Below the pieces are notes generated by a model. The model was given only the letters and a program-made list of their open reading frames with translations, was not told the origin of the DNA and did not search any database. Below, one piece after another: positions 21,832 to 22,915 of a stretch of 22,915 bases of DNA. Origin of the DNA: JAFDVL01 sp043719385 (GTDB lineage: Bacteria > Acidobacteriota > Blastocatellia > RBC074); contig JAYSTY010000122.1 of NCBI GenBank assembly GCA_043719385.1, forward strand, positions 1 through 22,915. Direction: 5' to 3'. A program made the position numbers and the translations under genes. How positions within the stretch are numbered: the stretch's first letter is position 1; each line of letters begins with the position of its first letter.

Positions 21832-22915
21832 AACAACGGCGACCAAAAAAAATTCAACTCACATTTATCAGCCTTGCGGTTGCGCTTGCGGCGATCACGA
21901 ATTCGACTTCAGGATTTCAAAATTCGTCGAACTCATTTAGTAAATTCTGGATTGAAGCAGGTGCCGGCGGAACGCTGCCTGCCGAAATGAATTTTGAAAA
22001 TTCTTACGGCAAAGTTGGAATTTTGAATACTGGCGGCCCAATTGAAATGAAAGGGCATCCATTTTTTGAGCCGCTCGGACTCAACCCGCGTGGCTGTGTG
22101 ACTTGTCATCAGCCTGCCAGCGGTATGAGCGTTTCCGTCGTGGCGTTGCGTGAACGTTGGCGTGTGACCAAAGGCGAAGACCCGATTTTTGCTCCGGTGG
22201 ACGGATCGAACAATCCCAAACTTAATCAGTCCTTAGAGAGTTCACATTCCTTGTTGCTCAATCGCGGCTTGTTTCGCGTCGGGCTGCAATGGCCCCCCAA
22301 AGATCATGCGGAAAAAATTATTAAGTCGGAGTTCACCATCGAAGTTGTGCGCGATCCAACCGGCGTGAATCTGGATGACACTTACGGCTTAAAAGGGGTG
22401 AATCCGACGGTCTCAGTATTTCGTCGCCCGCGTCCGTTGGCAAATATGAAATATGTCATGTCGCCGGACGATACTTTCAATATCAAGACAGGGACGTTGA
22501 TGGAAACTGACCCGGAAACGGGCAAGCCGGCGAGTATGAATATGATGGCGGACGCACGACATCTGACCTTGAGACAGCAGGCGTTCGGCGCCTACAAAGA
22601 CCATCAGGAAGGGCGGCAGGGGCAACTGGGCAGAGATGAGTTGCAAAAGATCGTTGATTTTGAGAACCAGATTTATGTCGCGCAAAGCCATGACAAATGG
22701 GGCGGCAGTCTGGTTGAACCCGGCGGGCCAATTGGATTGGGCACACTGGCGCTGGCGAATGGGAAAATTCATGTCCTCGCCAACAACAACCGTGATCCGA
22801 TTTTTCGCCTGTTCGATAGTTGGGAAAAAACCGACGCAATGCCGAAAGAATTAACCGACACGCAACGCGAATTTCGCGCTTCGGTGGCGCGTGGCAACGA
22901 TGTGTTTATGTTCCG
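21828..22915 (+). CDS. exported c-type heme protein (single CxxCH seen), 3' end outside window
   Basis: Open frame of 362 codons from ATG 21828 to the window edge, no stop. After basic residues MKQRRPKKIQ a hydrophobic signal (LTFISLAVALAAI) predicts export. A heme c site CVTCH lies in FEPLGLNPRGCVTCHQPASG (around residue 97-101), preceded by GHPFF, a pattern of cytochrome c peroxidase-like or electron-transfer proteins. Downstream conserved-looking stretches are SHSLLLNRGLFRVGLQWPP, FTIEVVRDPTGVN and SVFRRPRPLANMKYV. A second heme site may lie beyond the edge, since such proteins often carry two or more. It should act in the periplasm as an electron carrier or peroxidase; which one is undecided. 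The start overlaps the epimerase stop (ATGA). Confidence 0.82.
   Translation, partial: MKQRRPKKIQLTFISLAVALAAITNSTSGFQNSSNSFSKFWIEAGAGGTLPAEMNFENSYGKVGILNTGGPIEMKGHPFFEPLGLNPRGCVTCHQPASGMSVSVVALRERWRVTKGEDPIFAPVDGSNNPKLNQSLESSHSLLLNRGLFRVGLQWPPKDHAEKIIKSEFTIEVVRDPTGVNLDDTYGLKGVNPTVSVFRRPRPLANMKYVMSPDDTFNIKTGTLMETDPETGKPASMNMMADARHLTLRQQAFGAYKDHQEGRQGQLGRDELQKIVDFENQIYVAQSHDKWGGSLVEPGGPIGLGTLALANGKIHVLANNNRDPIFRLFDSWEKTDAMPKELTDTQREFRASVARGNDVFMF

Overview
The window looks like chromosomal DNA of a mid-GC soil bacterium, most plausibly an acidobacterium (class Blastocatellia or a relative). This is inference from gene content (secreted GH3 and tannase-like esterase, CocE-like hydrolase, CPBP protease, heme protein of a soil-bacterial type) and from the many palindromic intergenic repeats; no rRNA or other taxonomic marker is present. 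I see no tRNA, rRNA, CRISPR array, transposase or phage gene.

Positions 1-5519 (all minus strand) are a mixed set of small genes: a tandem universal stress protein cut by the window edge, a secreted SRPBCC protein, a GNAT acetyltransferase, an alpha/beta hydrolase, a CPBP membrane protease, a YCII-like protein that probably starts at CTG, a P-loop kinase of the topology-modulation type, and a zinc-ribbon membrane protein. A 90-bp decayed copy of the 3' end of the YCII-like gene lies beside the alpha/beta hydrolase.

Positions 5621-17725 (all minus strand, read right to left) form a coherent plant-phenolic acquisition and catabolism cluster: secreted tannase/feruloyl esterase, secreted GH3 glycosidase (4-base ATGA overlap with the esterase), a DUF1932 dehydrogenase, a DUF3237 protein, a short MetE-like zinc methyltransferase-fold protein, feruloyl-CoA synthase, a 3-hydroxyacyl-CoA dehydrogenase-like SDR, 4-hydroxybenzoate 3-monooxygenase (pobA) and an MFS transporter. 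The proposed flow is: release hydroxycinnamates from plant polymers or glycosides, import them, activate to CoA thioesters, shorten the side chain, and hydroxylate 4-hydroxybenzoate to protocatechuate. No ring-cleavage enzyme, no enoyl-CoA hydratase/lyase and no recognisable vanillate demethylase is in the window. Four gene junctions in this cluster (6930-7006, 8197-8310, 11047-11239, 12847-12931) are occupied by inverted-repeat elements, two of which end exactly four bases before the next start codon; a fifth element lies at 1588-1721.

Positions 17964-22915 (plus strand) hold a secreted alpha/beta hydrolase with a proline-rich insert, a short SEDS (FtsW/RodA)-like membrane protein, a CocE-type hydrolase that seems to have lost its middle part, an NAD(P)-binding epimerase-like protein, and the first 362 codons of an exported CxxCH heme protein running off the right edge. 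The 238-bp divergent region 17726-17963 carries a 12-bp direct repeat that may be an operator.
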